A stretch of 64,000 nucleotides of DNA from Macrostomum hystrix (lineage: Eukaryota > Platyhelminthes > Macrostomidae), in the NCBI GenBank assembly GCA_950097015.1, contig CATNEN010000009.1:126501-190500 (forward strand), in the 5' to 3' direction. Positions 45,001-56,400 of the stretch are shown piece after piece. Position 1 is the first letter of the stretch; each line of letters starts with the position of its first letter. Under the pieces are notes generated by a model. The model was not told where the DNA came from, made no database searches, and saw nothing but the letters and a program-made list of their open reading frames with translations. The position numbers were made by a program, and so were the translations under genes.

Positions 45001-46250
45001 TGAATGTTGTGCAGTTGATTAATGCACGTACATAGTTCGTACGTGTACACCTCTGATATCGATTGGCGCAGAATATATATATTCCAAATACTGAGAGCCA
45101 ACTTGGCGTGAAAGTTTCGGATACTAACTTGGCTGACTCGCTACTATTCATTTACAACACCAGGTACCTCTGGCTTCGGCTCTGGGGGAAAGGTGCCACC
45201 CTTTAACCTCGACAGCATATGCGGCCAGTCCGCAGCATTCGCGGGCTTGGCGTGATCAGGTGCCTCTTGCAACGGCTCTAAGGTAATGGTGCCCCTTCGA
45301 CCTAGTACGCAGCCAGTCTGTGGGCCTGGCACTGCTTTATGTGCTCTCTAATGCCTCAGGGGCTGGAGGGTCCGAGGAGTTTTACCGGCCATTAGCGGCG
45401 TTTGTGAGTATTTAATTTTCTGCGCTCAGCCATGCCTATTATTAATACGCGCATTGTGCAGTTGCGCCCGTGGGTCTGTGAAGTTCTCAGTGTCTCAGTG
45501 TCTCAGTGAGCCATGTACGATGTACAATGTCGTAGTTGTGACTAGCTTTTATTTTTACAATTTCTAACTGCTAACTTTATTGCATCAATACCATGCCTGT
45601 TCTTTTGGAAGTAGATGATGCCTTAATTATCGCAAAAATGTACTAAATTGCTCAAAATCGATTTCTCAGCTCGTTCAGTTCAACACCACATTTTTATCAA
45701 CGAGGACAGCGCTCTTTGGCGGAAGGGAGCAATGCCGTGGATGCTACATTTGAATGTGTACATTTACTGTAATAATTTCCGTCTTGACCTAGCAATGCTA
45801 TTTTATTTTATTCTTTACTAGCTGTACTGTACTTCCTCTAGCTGCATGGCGTGTACTGTACACTTTACTATATTCGAATTTGTTTACTGTATGCTTTTTA
45901 AATACTGTACTGCAGTCGTCGCGGGCCCTTACTTTGTAGAATATATACAGAGCTGCCAGTCAGAATATATATAGACTCCCCTAACTCAATGTTGTTATGC
46001 CCAGTCCGGAGTTGCTTGTGGAGGCTCATTTAGAAGGCTCTTGCATACAGCACAGAGCTTTTTCAGCGCCAAGAGTTCTTCCGCCCATCTATATTGTTGC
46101 TCTTCCGCTCTGCCTAAAGCTGTGAGAATAAAGCAATTGTGCGCTTGATTAATTAAAACTGCGCATGGCTACTTCGCCTACTTATGTCAGCAGTCGTACT
46201 GACGCAGTTTATCTAACTGACAGCTAAGCAAGCACAGTTGCAAACTGAGA
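45001..46250 (+). repeat. Probable 3' LTR of the Gypsy element
   Basis: It begins TGAATGTTGT right after the polypurine tract. A TATA-like TATATATAG lies at 45966-45973 and AATAAA at 46127-46132, in the order expected for U3, R and polyadenylation. The right boundary cannot be fixed without a second LTR. CTCAGTGT repeats occur near 45485-45510. Confidence 0.55.
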
Positions 46251-46357
46251 CTGTGAGGTGAACGGAGGGACTGTATATTAGAAACCTTTATATTGCGGGA
46301 CAGGTTAGGCAGAAAGAAAATTAGGGCTGTATAGAACTGCTAAGAAGAGAAGGCCGA

Positions 46358-47188
46358 ATGCGCACAGAGAAGGACTCGGTACGACAGCTGGTAAAGCGGC
46401 GGCAGGTGAACTGCCTGCACCTGCGTGAGCTACACTCTGCTTGTAATGAACTACAACTTCTGCAATTCCGCCGAGAGGCCACAACCAGCTTTGCTGATCT
46501 ACGCGGCGTTCTCTGTCCGCTCTTTGAAGAAACGCGGCCGCATCGACCACCGGCGCCACCGCCCCAGCTCCCAAAGAAGCGGCGTCTTCGGCCAACACCA
46601 TTCTTGCAGCCGCTGGAATCAGCACAGCTAGCTGCAGCTGCGACTGCCCAACAGCGTCTTCCAGCTCTTAGACGCGTGGCACCAGGCATAGATTTGGCTG
46701 GCTGCGACTGCTTGGGTAACGCTGAGCAAGAACTATTAATCGCAATGCAAACGGCGGAGAGCGAGACGGCACACGCAGCAGCATCCGTCACGCTTCAATC
46801 ACGTTACAACCGCGCGATACAATACAACAAATTACGAACGCCGCCTCGTCAACACGGCGTTGGAGCCAATGGCACCGGTGGCTGTAGTGATGGAGTCTGG
46901 GGATGGCGACCACAACTACCGGACTTTTCTATCGGCATAATGAAGTCTGGTGGACGCGCCGCAGAGGCAGCAGCCAAAGAAGCGAATTCTGCAGCTGCCG
47001 TGGTGGCCGGTGTCGGATTGCGCTTCTCCCCTTGCGGCGAACTTCCGCTAGCAAAGTTGGGGAGATACACTGTCGGTGAAGATCCACAGCAGAGGTGGAG
47101 GCGGCGAACAGCGCGTACAAGTAATCAGCCTGCATGGGACCCTCACCCCGTAACAAGCGGTCTCAGACGGGCCAGGACTCTGATCTGA
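46358..47188 (+). CDS. Unrecognised 276-residue ORF
   Basis: An ATG-initiated ORF of 276 codons, the longest host-like open frame on the right side that is not a known transposon protein. I do not recognise it. The N-terminal ~60 residues are charged and probably helical (RRQVNCLHLRELHSACNELQ). A proline-rich stretch with a basic PKKRRLRP, a possible nuclear localisation signal, follows near residue 70. Then comes an Ala/Gln-rich segment and a Gly- and Arg-containing tail. No signal peptide or membrane segment is seen. It lies just beyond the presumed Gypsy LTR. AATAAA-type signals occur near 47771. It may be a single-exon gene, an exon, or a chance ORF in GC-rich DNA. Confidence 0.4.
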   Translation: MRTEKDSVRQLVKRRQVNCLHLRELHSACNELQLLQFRREATTSFADLRGVLCPLFEETRPHRPPAPPPQLPKKRRLRPTPFLQPLESAQLAAAATAQQRLPALRRVAPGIDLAGCDCLGNAEQELLIAMQTAESETAHAAASVTLQSRYNRAIQYNKLRTPPRQHGVGANGTGGCSDGVWGWRPQLPDFSIGIMKSGGRAAEAAAKEANSAAAVVAGVGLRFSPCGELPLAKLGRYTVGEDPQQRWRRRTARTSNQPAWDPHPVTSGLRRARTLI

Positions 47189-48755
47189 GACTCAACTGGA
47201 TATTTTAAAAACTGGGACTTTAATAATCAGAGTTGAAATAATTTGACATAAAAAAATGCAAGTCCTAATTGACCTGAGACTCAGATAACTTATTTTTCAA
47301 TATAAAATCCTGGCATCTTAAAAAACCGACGCAACTAATTAATTCAAAAACGTACACTTTGAATTTCCCACGAAAGTAAGTGTTACCATATAGACATTAA
47401 ACGCCACCCTTAAAGTGACAGTATGCAGCTCTAGTTTTAAAAGGTTGAGCAAGCATTCAAAATGATTTTTGGTAGATATTCACTTTTTTATGAGTTCTAT
47501 GAAGTTCCATTAACCTAATAGTTACTTACTACTATTAAGTAGGACTACACTCATTATTATTTGTTGATTTTGTTGTTATCCATGAAATTTTTAAGGAAAG
47601 GTTCTATAGTCCTGTGGCGGCAGGACTAGTTGCATCTGCAAAAAACCACCCGGACTGTTTAGCCGGGGTTCAGTGCACAAGCCAGCCCGGCGGTTAAGCC
47701 CAGTTAAATGGGCTCACGTCACCTGAATGGCGCACGTCCCCATGCTTTTCACGTGCTTGTTTAAACTGCTAATAAAATAAACTTCCCTGGCACTTTCTCG
47801 CTTTATCTAATTACAGGCCACTAAAATATGCCAAGCTCAACTCTTAGAAAGACATAGGAAAGCTATCGTAGTCCAGTGGTTCGAGCTTTGGACTTTGCAA
47901 TTTCCATGTTTGAGCAAGACACTTGACAATTTTATAGAGCCGCAAGGTTGGATTTTGAGTTGAGTATACATGTATCCGTTGCAAGAGTAACTTGTTGCTA
48001 CTGATGCAGCCTAACAGCAAACTCAACGAGAGGGTCATGGACAAGCCCAAGGCAAAACAGAATTGAGGCCAAGTAAAACAAAATAAATCAAATCCAGCTC
48101 CGAAGGTGCACACAAGGACTACTACTAAAGTACTACTATTAGAGGTCATTGGCCGCACTTGTATCACTTTACAGGGAGAATAGAGAATCGCTTTGGTTTA
48201 ATGACTAGAAAAAATAACTCACTAGATAGATACAGACACAAAGCTAGTTAGCTCTTGCGCACACGCATTCGCAAAGCATACATGAGGGTCAGGCGACCCA
48301 GTGGGCTGAGACCCAAGTCTGAGCACCAGCAAGTCAGCCACAAAACAGTCTGACAGCGTGACAGCATCACAGCGTCTGACAGCGTCACTGCTTCCGTTCC
48401 GTCGGCTGAAGGAGGACAACCGCCTATGGGAGTTAGTCGCCGCGGCTATGAATCCCCAGACAATGGCCCAGCAGCATTTGGCGGCGCCGGTGCATGGTTA
48501 GGCTCAGGTCTGTGACGCCGTCGCGGAATATCAGGTCTTTGGACGGAAATCTTTCGGGCAAATCTGTAGCCCAGAGTTGAGATGTACTGATGTAACAGCG
48601 ACGGTTTGGGGTAATAATCCCTTTTTAGTAGAGTTAATTAATTATCTCATGACTTACCCTGCCTTTTCCCTTCCCGATTACTCACCCTTTTTCCCGTGAC
48701 CTTGAACCTCCTCCGATCGTAAATCATTTTCATTTTTGAGGTTTTTCACCTGTCA
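47189..48755. other. No recognised gene
   Basis: AT-rich to 47600, then a GC-rich patch at 47610-47750 containing AGCCGGGGTTCAG and AGCCCGGCGGTTAAG, possibly an element end. A short repeat of TCTGACAGCG units occurs at 48345-48392. Short ORFs lack domains. Confidence 0.35.
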
Positions 48756-48821
48756 AGTTCACCCACAGATACTATAATAACTGTGGTTCATGAGTTATTA
48801 TAGTATCTGTGAGTTCACCCA
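48756..48821. mobile_element. Tiny perfect hairpin flanked by 10 bp direct repeats
   Basis: CACAGATACTATAATAACT (48764-48782) is perfectly inverted at 48793-48811 around a 10-base loop. The direct repeat AGTTCACCCA occurs at 48756-48765 and 48812-48821. This is the layout of a minimal foldback insertion with a target-site duplication. No family is assigned. Confidence 0.6.
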
Positions 48822-49500
48822 ACTCCCTCCGTTTCCCTAAATTATGACTTTTTCATTTTCCAGCGTTCACCCACTTCCCTCCTTTCAATTGATCTCCGAC
48901 CAGAAATCAACCCCACCTGTCAGCACCTCAGTTAATTTCAGCTGTCCTCATCAGCCAATGCGCACCCACCTCCCTAACGCACACTCCCGCTATGTTTGTT
49001 ATAGTAATAAAGCAAACCTCCTTTTTGCGCTTGTCATCTCCCTGTCTCTACTTTTTAGTCATAAATCATCCCGCATTGTTAAATGTCATCTTTTTAGACA
49101 ACAAATTATCCCATGCACCCACAGCACTCCATTCCCAATCAATCACCGTCCGGTTAGCGAAGCACTTGATCCGGTTGTCTGTCAAGGTCGGGCTGATCAC
49201 GCGATCACGACGAGTGTGCATAACTTTGGCCCTATAAAAAGGAGGTGGCCTTCTTCTACCTCAGCGTTTTGTTCCGTCGTCGAACCTTCGGAAACTTCCA
49301 CCTAGCGTATATCGACCGTCTGAACCGTCTTGTCGCCGAAGGGTCATCTTTGTGTGGTTGCAGAGCCTCCCGCCTATCGGCCTGTGTACCTGAGGCCTAC
49401 GTACTAGGGCAGCGTGTCGTCGCCGCCACCTTTAATGCATTAGGAATGCCCTTCATTGCGCTGGATTATTAGCTTACACTCCCTAATCTCTCCTAGTCTC
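48822..49500 (+). promoter_or_regulatory. Candidate TATA promoter, possible LTR
   Basis: TATAAAAA at 49233-49240 lies in a GC-rich context (GGCCCTATAAAAAGGAGG) and is followed about 30 bases later by a pyrimidine-rich initiator-like stretch. No gene is recognised downstream. The 240 bases after it are GC-rich and could be the R/U5 of a solo LTR. Confidence 0.35.
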
Positions 49501-51981
49501 ATCTTAACTTGTTAGTTTTGTGCTGAAGCCGTGCAATTACTAGAAGTTGGGTAACTTAACTTATTAAATCTAAGAGCAAAAAAATTTAAATCTAAATCTT
49601 TGACTTTTAATTCCTTCGCCATCTCAAAGGCAAAGCGCGAGTAAATCTGCATGTGCGCTGCTGCAGAACCGAAGAATGAGAGAATGAACTGATCAGAATG
49701 AGTTAAATCTAACATCGATAAGAGATAGATGGCTTGATCGCTTTGAGATCCAAGAACCAAATGTATTTTAATATCACTACAGATGTTCTAAATTTAGCCT
49801 CATGTAGTCATGTAACACTAATGTAATTCTAATGTACTCATAGGGTTAGGCACTCTTGCACACAAACTCACATAAGAACACGACCCTTACCTGTACCTGC
49901 ACCGTAATTAGGGCCTGGTGATGAGCAGTAAATATCGAATCCTAGTAAGAACGTAGGCTGTCTCTACACGGAAATTCTCAACCTTGGGTCGGGCCCTCTA
50001 TCTTAGCTGCATCCCTAAGAATCCCCTATGCATAAGTCCTCTCTCTTGCTGAACAGTGTCCCCTATTTTAGGCCATTGGCCTTGGGGTGAGCCAAAAGCT
50101 CTTCTCTTTTAGAGCGGAAGGCCCATTTTGTTAGGGTTGTCCTGTAGGTTGCTGGTGGCAGCCCTGCCTTGCAGGTCCTACCTTCTCACAACCCTTGTCT
50201 TCTCCCCCTTTGTCCCTGGGATCTTGGCCACTCAGTCACACCCAAAGCTACCAATGTCATCAGAGGTGGAGTAGTATGGAGTGATGAGGCCCGTTTCTCC
50301 CCTTTCTATCCCTTGGGAGCCGGTACCGCCTTCAGGAGCGTTAAGCTGAAGAAGGGCGACATTGGTACTCTATCCTCGGAAAATTAAACTAGGAAACCAT
50401 AGTTTAGCTTGTGAAACATCGAGAACTTCCAGACCGAGAATTCCCTATAAGAACAGGTTGTGTACTTAGGGCCGAAACGATAAAAACGAGGTAAATTCTT
50501 TATAAATTGTGGTTACAATAGGTAGAGCATCGCCCGTGGAAATTCCAAAAAGAATGTTTCAGAGAAATTCAGAGAATTTCATGTTTTTATCTATAGAATA
50601 CAAGTCGAACTACTCTTCGCACTTGACAGGGAAGCCACTGAGTCTCCTTCAAAATACATTATTGAGATGTCAAAATCAGAGTCACAGCTGCCCCGAGGCT
50701 TAATCAGCCAACAAGTTGTCTGCAAGTTGATTTGACGCTTCGCGAAATACGAGTATTACGGTGACTATTATTTTTCCGATTTGGATTAAGTTGTTTCCTT
50801 CATATTTTCTAACTTCACATGCTTTAAATACTGGTATTAGGCTCGCGAGTCGCGGCATTTCAAAGAGCAACACAATTGAAAATTAATTCTTTCCGAGAAT
50901 AGAAGTCTCAATACTAAATACTAAATCGGTACCAACTGATAGCGTGTGCTTCACTATAGTTAATAGCTAGTTCACTCTCAGTGGGCATACATTCTACTCG
51001 TAGAATTGAGAAATTATAGAAGTACTAGAACATAGTTTTATTGAGGTTGTTCCCCTTATTTTTTTAATACGAGTAATAGAAACTGTGACGCTGTGGTTCT
51101 TTAAACTTATAAATCTCCGTAATTATAATTATAATTAGAGTTATAATTTTGTATTTAATTAGGCCGCTGGATTGTTGTTATTGTCTTACTATTTTGTTAT
51201 AATTCTCATCTCAAGGTAATATATAAAATTATTTAAACGCATTCGCTTGCGCACAGTTTTTGTCGACGTAAAGTTAGCCCTAGACGGCTTTCTACGTGTC
51301 CAGTCCCACCGTCCATCTCCGATTACGAAAATCTTTTCTGTCCTCTCAGCATATTCCCATTAGCTTACCTAATTGTTACCGTAAATAAAAGTGCTACCGC
51401 TACACACGACACTGACACGGCTACCTGGCTCAACTTGACTCTTAGTTTCAATCAGCTAATCGACCGCCTAAATCGTCAAAAAACTATGATTATCAGGCAA
51501 AATACACAGACCTGACACAAAAACTCACTGAAAATGTGACGCTAAATACGCGCCCTGCCACAAAAGTCGCATGATTGCGCGACGCGATGTCGCATGATAT
51601 TTAATGTCTGTTTTAGCAAAGAATGAATCATTATTGAATAGATAGACAAGCACTGTACAAGGTCGAGCGTCTCGCGCATCTATGCCCTAACTCACTCACC
51701 TTACCAGCTGGTTCTGAGTTTGCGTCATAACTCTAGCAAAATTGATGACAGTATTCGGACTTTCACATCCCAGACCGTGTCAGTACACAAAGTCTTGGCA
51801 CTAATCTTGGTTTGAAAAGGTTGCGTGCGCTGCTGCAAACAAGCTGAGCCACAAAACAGCTGGTAGCTGCAGAAGGGAAGTAAAAAACTGCAAACAAGGC
51901 GATAAAATAGCAAAAAGATGCAATGACAGAAACAAGGATAAGCACGAGTCAGACAGACAAGATTAACAGGGACGGACAAAA
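49501..51981. other. No recognised gene
   Basis: No coding family is recognised over 2.5 kb. At 51386-51403 lies AAATAAAAGTGCTACCGCTAC, trimmed here to its core TAAAAGTGCTACCGCTAC, which also occurs with one base less near 30610. It may mark the polyadenylation region of a shared LTR-type element. The end of this stretch is the 3' flank of PUF60. Confidence 0.4.
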
Positions 51982-53995
51982 TCACTGGGTCAGGTCGCCA
52001 GCTTCCCACAGCTCCTGCTCGTAGAGATCCGCCCGCACCTCTCGCCCACCAAAGAACCGACCAGACATGGCGCGGCAGGCGGCTTCCGCACCCGCCGCAT
52101 CCTCGAATTCAACAAACACGCGTACAGCATCCGCCTGTTCCAAGATGACCACCCGCAATACACTGCCAAACTTTTCACACTCTGCAGAAACCTCGGACTC
52201 CAGGTCTTCGTCTAAGTCTTGTGGCGTGACCATGTTGCGCAGTAGCAGCACCCTTGGAGGTGCGGCCCGCATCATCAGCTTCCGCATGACAAGCCGCCTA
52301 GCTTCCTGCCCCCTGATGAAGTCGTTCTCATGTTCAACGCTCTCCGGCTGCTGCCCAAGCATGGCATCATCCTCCATAAGCTGTTGCTGTTGCCTCTCTG
52401 TCATGCCAGCTGCTGCGGCTGCCGCCATGGCCGCTGCTACAGGAGGGGGAGGGACAGCAGATGCAGTGGCCTGCGACACTTGCGGTTGTGGCAGATTTTG
52501 AGGCGGCATTGACACTTGCGGCTGCTGATTCTGCGAAGGCTGCGGCTGCGGGGTAGCTGTAGCAGTCAATTCTGAAGGACCCACCGCCTGCTGAGCCATG
52601 AGTTGCGCAGTGATATTAGCCGCTGCCACTGCGGCCGCGGCAGGCAGAGCTGACAGTGGTGCCGACACGGTCACCGCTGGCGGAGTGATAGCTCTAAAAT
52701 TTTAAAACGGGTGTCTGGGATTAGACTATTGTCGCAAAAATTTTGGTATTTCGACGTTAAATGCGATACGCTCTTTGGGACTTCTCTCTTTGATCTGAGC
52801 ATTTCGTCCAGTTTAAGTGACGCTTAATATAGTCTCGACTGTCCAACCCTTGTCTGTTTAGTCAGAACTCAGCCCCAAACATATCTTGACCTGATCTTGA
52901 TTATTATTCTGACCTGCCAACTCGGAGCAACTGGCCGCCAAGGTCGAAGCCGTGCATGCTGCTGATAGCCTCGATGGCAGACTCCGGGTTGGCGTATTCG
53001 ATAAAGCCAAAGCCGCGGTGAGCCCCAGGCACGGCCAAGTCGGGTTCGAGTCGGCAGCTTACAAGCGAGCCGAAAGCTTCGAACACAGAGCGCAACTCGA
53101 ATTCTGTGAGCTGCGGATGCACATTGGCAACGTAGACCCGACTGTGCAGTGAGCCGTCACGGACCAGCTCGTCAATAACGGGACCCGGGTTTGAGATGTT
53201 TGAAGGCCTGCTAACCTTCAGGTTTCGGCCGCCTGAAACATGAAGCACGGAAACTTTTAGCTAATCAGGGATGTCACATTTAGGAGGCAGTAAATATGTT
53301 TCATTAAAAAGTACACAACTGCTAGCCAACTCACCAATAAGATATCCATTCATTCCATCAATCGCAAGCGTAGCAGCCTCAGCCAATTCGAACTCAACAA
53401 ATGCATAGCCTTTGTGCTTGCGAGTCACATTGTCGAATCCCATGTTGCAGGCCTTCACTGTGCCGTAGGTCTGGAAGGCGGCGGTGAGCATCTCCTCAGT
53501 GACATCTGAGTTGATACTGCCCACGTAGATTCTGCTTAGCAGAAGAAGTGCCTGGGACCGCTTTACTTGCTGCATTTGCTACAAACAGAGTTTAATAAAG
53601 CAAAATAGAAAATATGTTTGCTTGCTTATTAAACAAAAGTAAGTTAGAAAATTATAAAGCCTCACTGCTCGCTGGTGCTTCTCTTGCATTTGTTGCATGA
53701 TGAACTTGACGCTCTGCTCCTTAGCAAATCGCTTGGCTCTCCGGACCATGTCCTCGAACCGGCGTGAACCCAAATCTGGCACGAGCCGCAGAGCTATCAG
53801 CGGCCTTTGATGACCGGCGCCCTCCGTGAGCTGGCCGGACTGCTCATAGGTTGCCATGGAGACAGGCGCCGGACCTGGAGCGCTCTCGAAAAAGATGGTG
53901 TCTGGGCGAGAGTCTGACCAGGCCGAGTTAGAGTTGGAGGGGCTGGACTGGCCAGACAGGCTGTGGCTGCTGGGTCGGCCGAACATCCCAAGCAG
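51982..53995 (-). CDS. PUF60: PUF60 / Half pint splicing factor (first exon missing)
   Basis: Exons on the minus strand are 53995-53666, 53578-53335, 53232-52914 and 52693-51982, with phases 0, 1 and 2 agreeing at each junction and 534 residues covered. Exon order gives a Ser-rich N terminus ending in the helix RRFEDMVRRAKRFAKEQSVK; RRM1 (RIYVGSINSDVTEEML, KGYAFVEFE); the linker NLKVSRPSN; RRM2 (RVYVANVHPQLTEFELRSVF, GFGFIEYA); a long Gln/Pro/Ala-rich linker; and a C-terminal UHM domain (LLLRNMVTPQDLDEDLESEV, GRFFGGREV) with the R-x-F motif that binds ULM peptides of SF1 and SF3b155. PUF60 acts with U2AF in 3' splice-site recognition in the nucleus. The donor after RRM2 is GTCAGA, weaker than the others. 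The start codon is probably in an upstream exon: 53998-53996 is a good acceptor. An internal ATG at 53986 is the alternative. Confidence 0.93.
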
Positions 53996-54837
53996 CTGTG
54001 GGTTAGTTGTTTGCAATTTGCAGTGAAATGAAAAATAATAGACATGCTGCTTGTGCTGAATTTCCAGCTAAGGACCATTCATCCCAGCATTTTATCTCAA
54101 CTATTTTTAGGACAAATATTTAAAATTTGTGTCATTCCTATATAATATATTATAATCATTGAAATTGGTGTGACTTGACTTTGTTTAGGCAAGTTTTACT
54201 TAAAAAGTATATGAAATTTATTTATATGGGTCAAAGCCCCATTCATCTCGCGATGCTGAAAAGACTGAGTGGCTCAAATAAAAGAATTCCAAGAGTTGCT
54301 TGGTGCGCTGTGAGCATAAATACAAGAACATAGATTTCCTCAATACTTGATCTTCAAGTTAAAAATCTCCAACTCGAGATAATGGTCCCAAAGGGGAATC
54401 AACACATGCAGAAAATCTATCCATTGCATTTGATGAAGCTCAGGTTGAGGTCGTTGCCAGGGGCTGATACTTGATGGAATAAACTTTTGGCTTCTTAAAT
54501 TTTAATCTAATCAACTATTTTGGATTTTTTGAACTTTGCCTGCTGTCTTCCAGTGGGTTTTCAAACCACTGTCCATTGCTGCTTACCTGTACCTTTTATG
54601 GTAGGGTGCAATTTTTTTAACTTTGTGGGTTTCTCAAAATAAACATTTTAAATATATGTAAAATTATAAATATAATCAGTATATTTAAAATTTAAACAAA
54701 TGCAAATTTTATTGCTTCCCAGACTTGTCTAAGACAATATTCAGATTTTTTTGTTTTTTTCTATTAGATTATGCCCTAGTTTACCAATGGAATTATTAGG
54801 TACTATAATGAAGTTTAAGGGAGCTTAGAGAGGTTGA
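53996..54837. other. Probable PUF60 intron or 5' flank
   Basis: AT-rich. A branch-point-like CTAAC precedes the acceptor at 53997. No upstream exon with a clear initiator was recognised. Confidence 0.4.
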
Positions 54838-54845
54838 GTCACCAC

Positions 54846-55147
54846 CATACATGCACAACCTCCCAAATCTTAGCTGGCCCTGTGACTTAGTTTTTGCTCT
54901 ATTTATGACTTAGTTTGCTCTCATTTGCAACTTAGTTTGTTTAATTGCTCTATTTACGACTTAGTTTGCTCTTATTTGCTCTCTTTTTCTCTCCCCTTTT
55001 TCCTTTTCTTCACGCCTTCCTTTTTTGTCCCTTGGTCCCCCCTTTGATTTTTTTGCGCTTGGTTGATTGGTTTTTGCGACTTACCTTGCTTGGCACTCAT
55101 TTCACCCAGCCGGTTCGCCTGGGTCGGCCAGGTGTTGCGCATGTATG
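54846..55147 (-). mobile_element. hAT-like MITE family A, copy 3
   Basis: A 302 bp copy with a perfect 8 bp duplication GTCACCAC at 54838-54845 and 55148-55155. It is longer than its relatives because of one extra GACTTAGTTTGCTC-type sub-repeat. It lies in the same orientation as copy 2. Confidence 0.92.
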
Positions 55148-55205
55148 GTCACCACAGTGGTTAGTTGCTAGTCTAGTAGTTAGGCTAGAGTCAGTTAGGC
55201 TATCA

Positions 55206-55486
55206 CATACATGCGCAACACCCGGCCGACCCAGCCGAACCGGCCAGGTGAAACGAGGGCCAAGCAAGGTAAGTCGCAAAAACCAATTGACCAAGCACAA
55301 AAAAATCAAAGGGGGGGCCAAGTGACAAAAAAGGAAGCTGTGAAGAAAAGGAAAAAGGGGAGAGAAAAAGAGAGCAAATGAGAGGAAACTAAGTTGTAAA
55401 AAGAGCAATCAAACGAACTAAGTCACAAATGAGAGCAAAAACTAAGTTGCACAGCTGGCTAAGATTTGGGAGGTTGCGCATGTATG
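55206..55486 (+). mobile_element. hAT-like MITE family A, copy 4
   Basis: A 281 bp copy with a perfect 8 bp duplication GGCTATCA at 55198-55205 and 55487-55494. It lies 58 bases from copy 3 in the opposite orientation, so the pair forms a large inverted repeat. Confidence 0.92.
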
Positions 55487-55629
55487 GGCTATCACATCGC
55501 ATCATGCCATTTGCATGAATGTGACACCATATGGTACTAATGTATTTTTCTTTCATTATTTTTTTGCTAAAATACTAAACAGTTTTTTATTGTTTTCACT
55601 AAAGGCAGTACCCTCTCCATGGTACCATT

Positions 55630-55909
55630 CATACATGTGCAACACCCGGCCGACCCGGCTGAAATGGCCGGGTGAAATGAGGGCCAAGCAAGGTAACTCA
55701 CAAAAACCAATCAACCAAGCACAAAAAAACAAAGGGGGGACCAAGGGACAAAAAAGGAAGGCATAAAGAAAAGGAAAAAGGGAAGAGAAAAAGAGAGCAA
55801 ATGAGAGCAAACTAAGTCGTAAATAGAGCAATAAAATGAACTAAGTTGCAAATGAGAGCAAAAACTAAGTTGCACGGCCGGATAAGATTTTGGAGGTTGC
55901 GCATGTATG
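55630..55909 (+). mobile_element. hAT-like MITE family A, copy 5
   Basis: A 280 bp copy with a perfect 8 bp duplication GTACCATT at 55622-55629 and 55910-55917. It has the same orientation as copies 1 and 4. Confidence 0.92.
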
Positions 55910-55949
55910 GTACCATTGCAATAATGGCCATACTATCAACATGGTAACT

Positions 55950-56400
55950 GTGGGAATAACAACTGGCTTATCTGCTTGGAACACTGGAGAGATAGCTTTC
56001 CAATCCCTTTGTATGTACCAAGGGAATAGCAACTAGCTAATCCACATGAAACACAGAGAGATAGTTTTCTAATCCATTTGTATTAACCATAGGAATAACA
56101 ACTGGCTTAAGTGATTGCCTTAAGTAGAGCCTATGCATGGCTGAAAAGCCCTAACCTATAAAATTGCAATTTATTTTTTTGCTTTTAAGAAAGGTAAACT
56201 CATATTTGGCATCAATTAGCTTGTTTTACTGTGTAAAAATGAAAATATGGATGGATAGGAAAATATATATAAAGCTCTCTCCATGTTCCATACAGATAAG
56301 CCAGTTGTTATTCCCATGGTATATAACAAATAGATAGGAAAGCTTTCTCTCCAGTGTTCCATGTGGATAAGCTAGCCATTCTCATAATAGGCCTAAGCAG
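55950..56400. repeat. Foldback element with 70 bp units in both arms
   Basis: The left arm contains units starting GGGAATAACAACTGGCTTA at 55952, 56022 and 56092, a 70 bp period. The right arm (56280-56390) carries the same units inverted (TAAGCCAGTTGTTATTCCC, then CTAGCCATTCTC, about 70 bases apart). The arms are imperfect and separated by about 170 bases. Ends and target duplication are not defined. Confidence 0.65.

Larger units (their letters stand above)
41048..46250 (+). mobile_element. Ty3/Gypsy LTR retrotransposon, 5'-truncated
   Basis: It contains gag (partial), an open pol and a probable 3' LTR. The 5' LTR and N-terminal gag are missing and replaced by LINE sequence. The polypurine tract AAAGGGAAGG (44991-45000) directly precedes TGAATGTTGTGCAG, the presumed LTR start. 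The right limit is estimated. Confidence 0.85.

Noticed and set aside
46321-46791. 156-codon minus-strand ORF
   Set aside because: It overlaps the 276-codon plus-strand ORF in a shadow frame and is Ser/Arg/Cys-rich without a domain.
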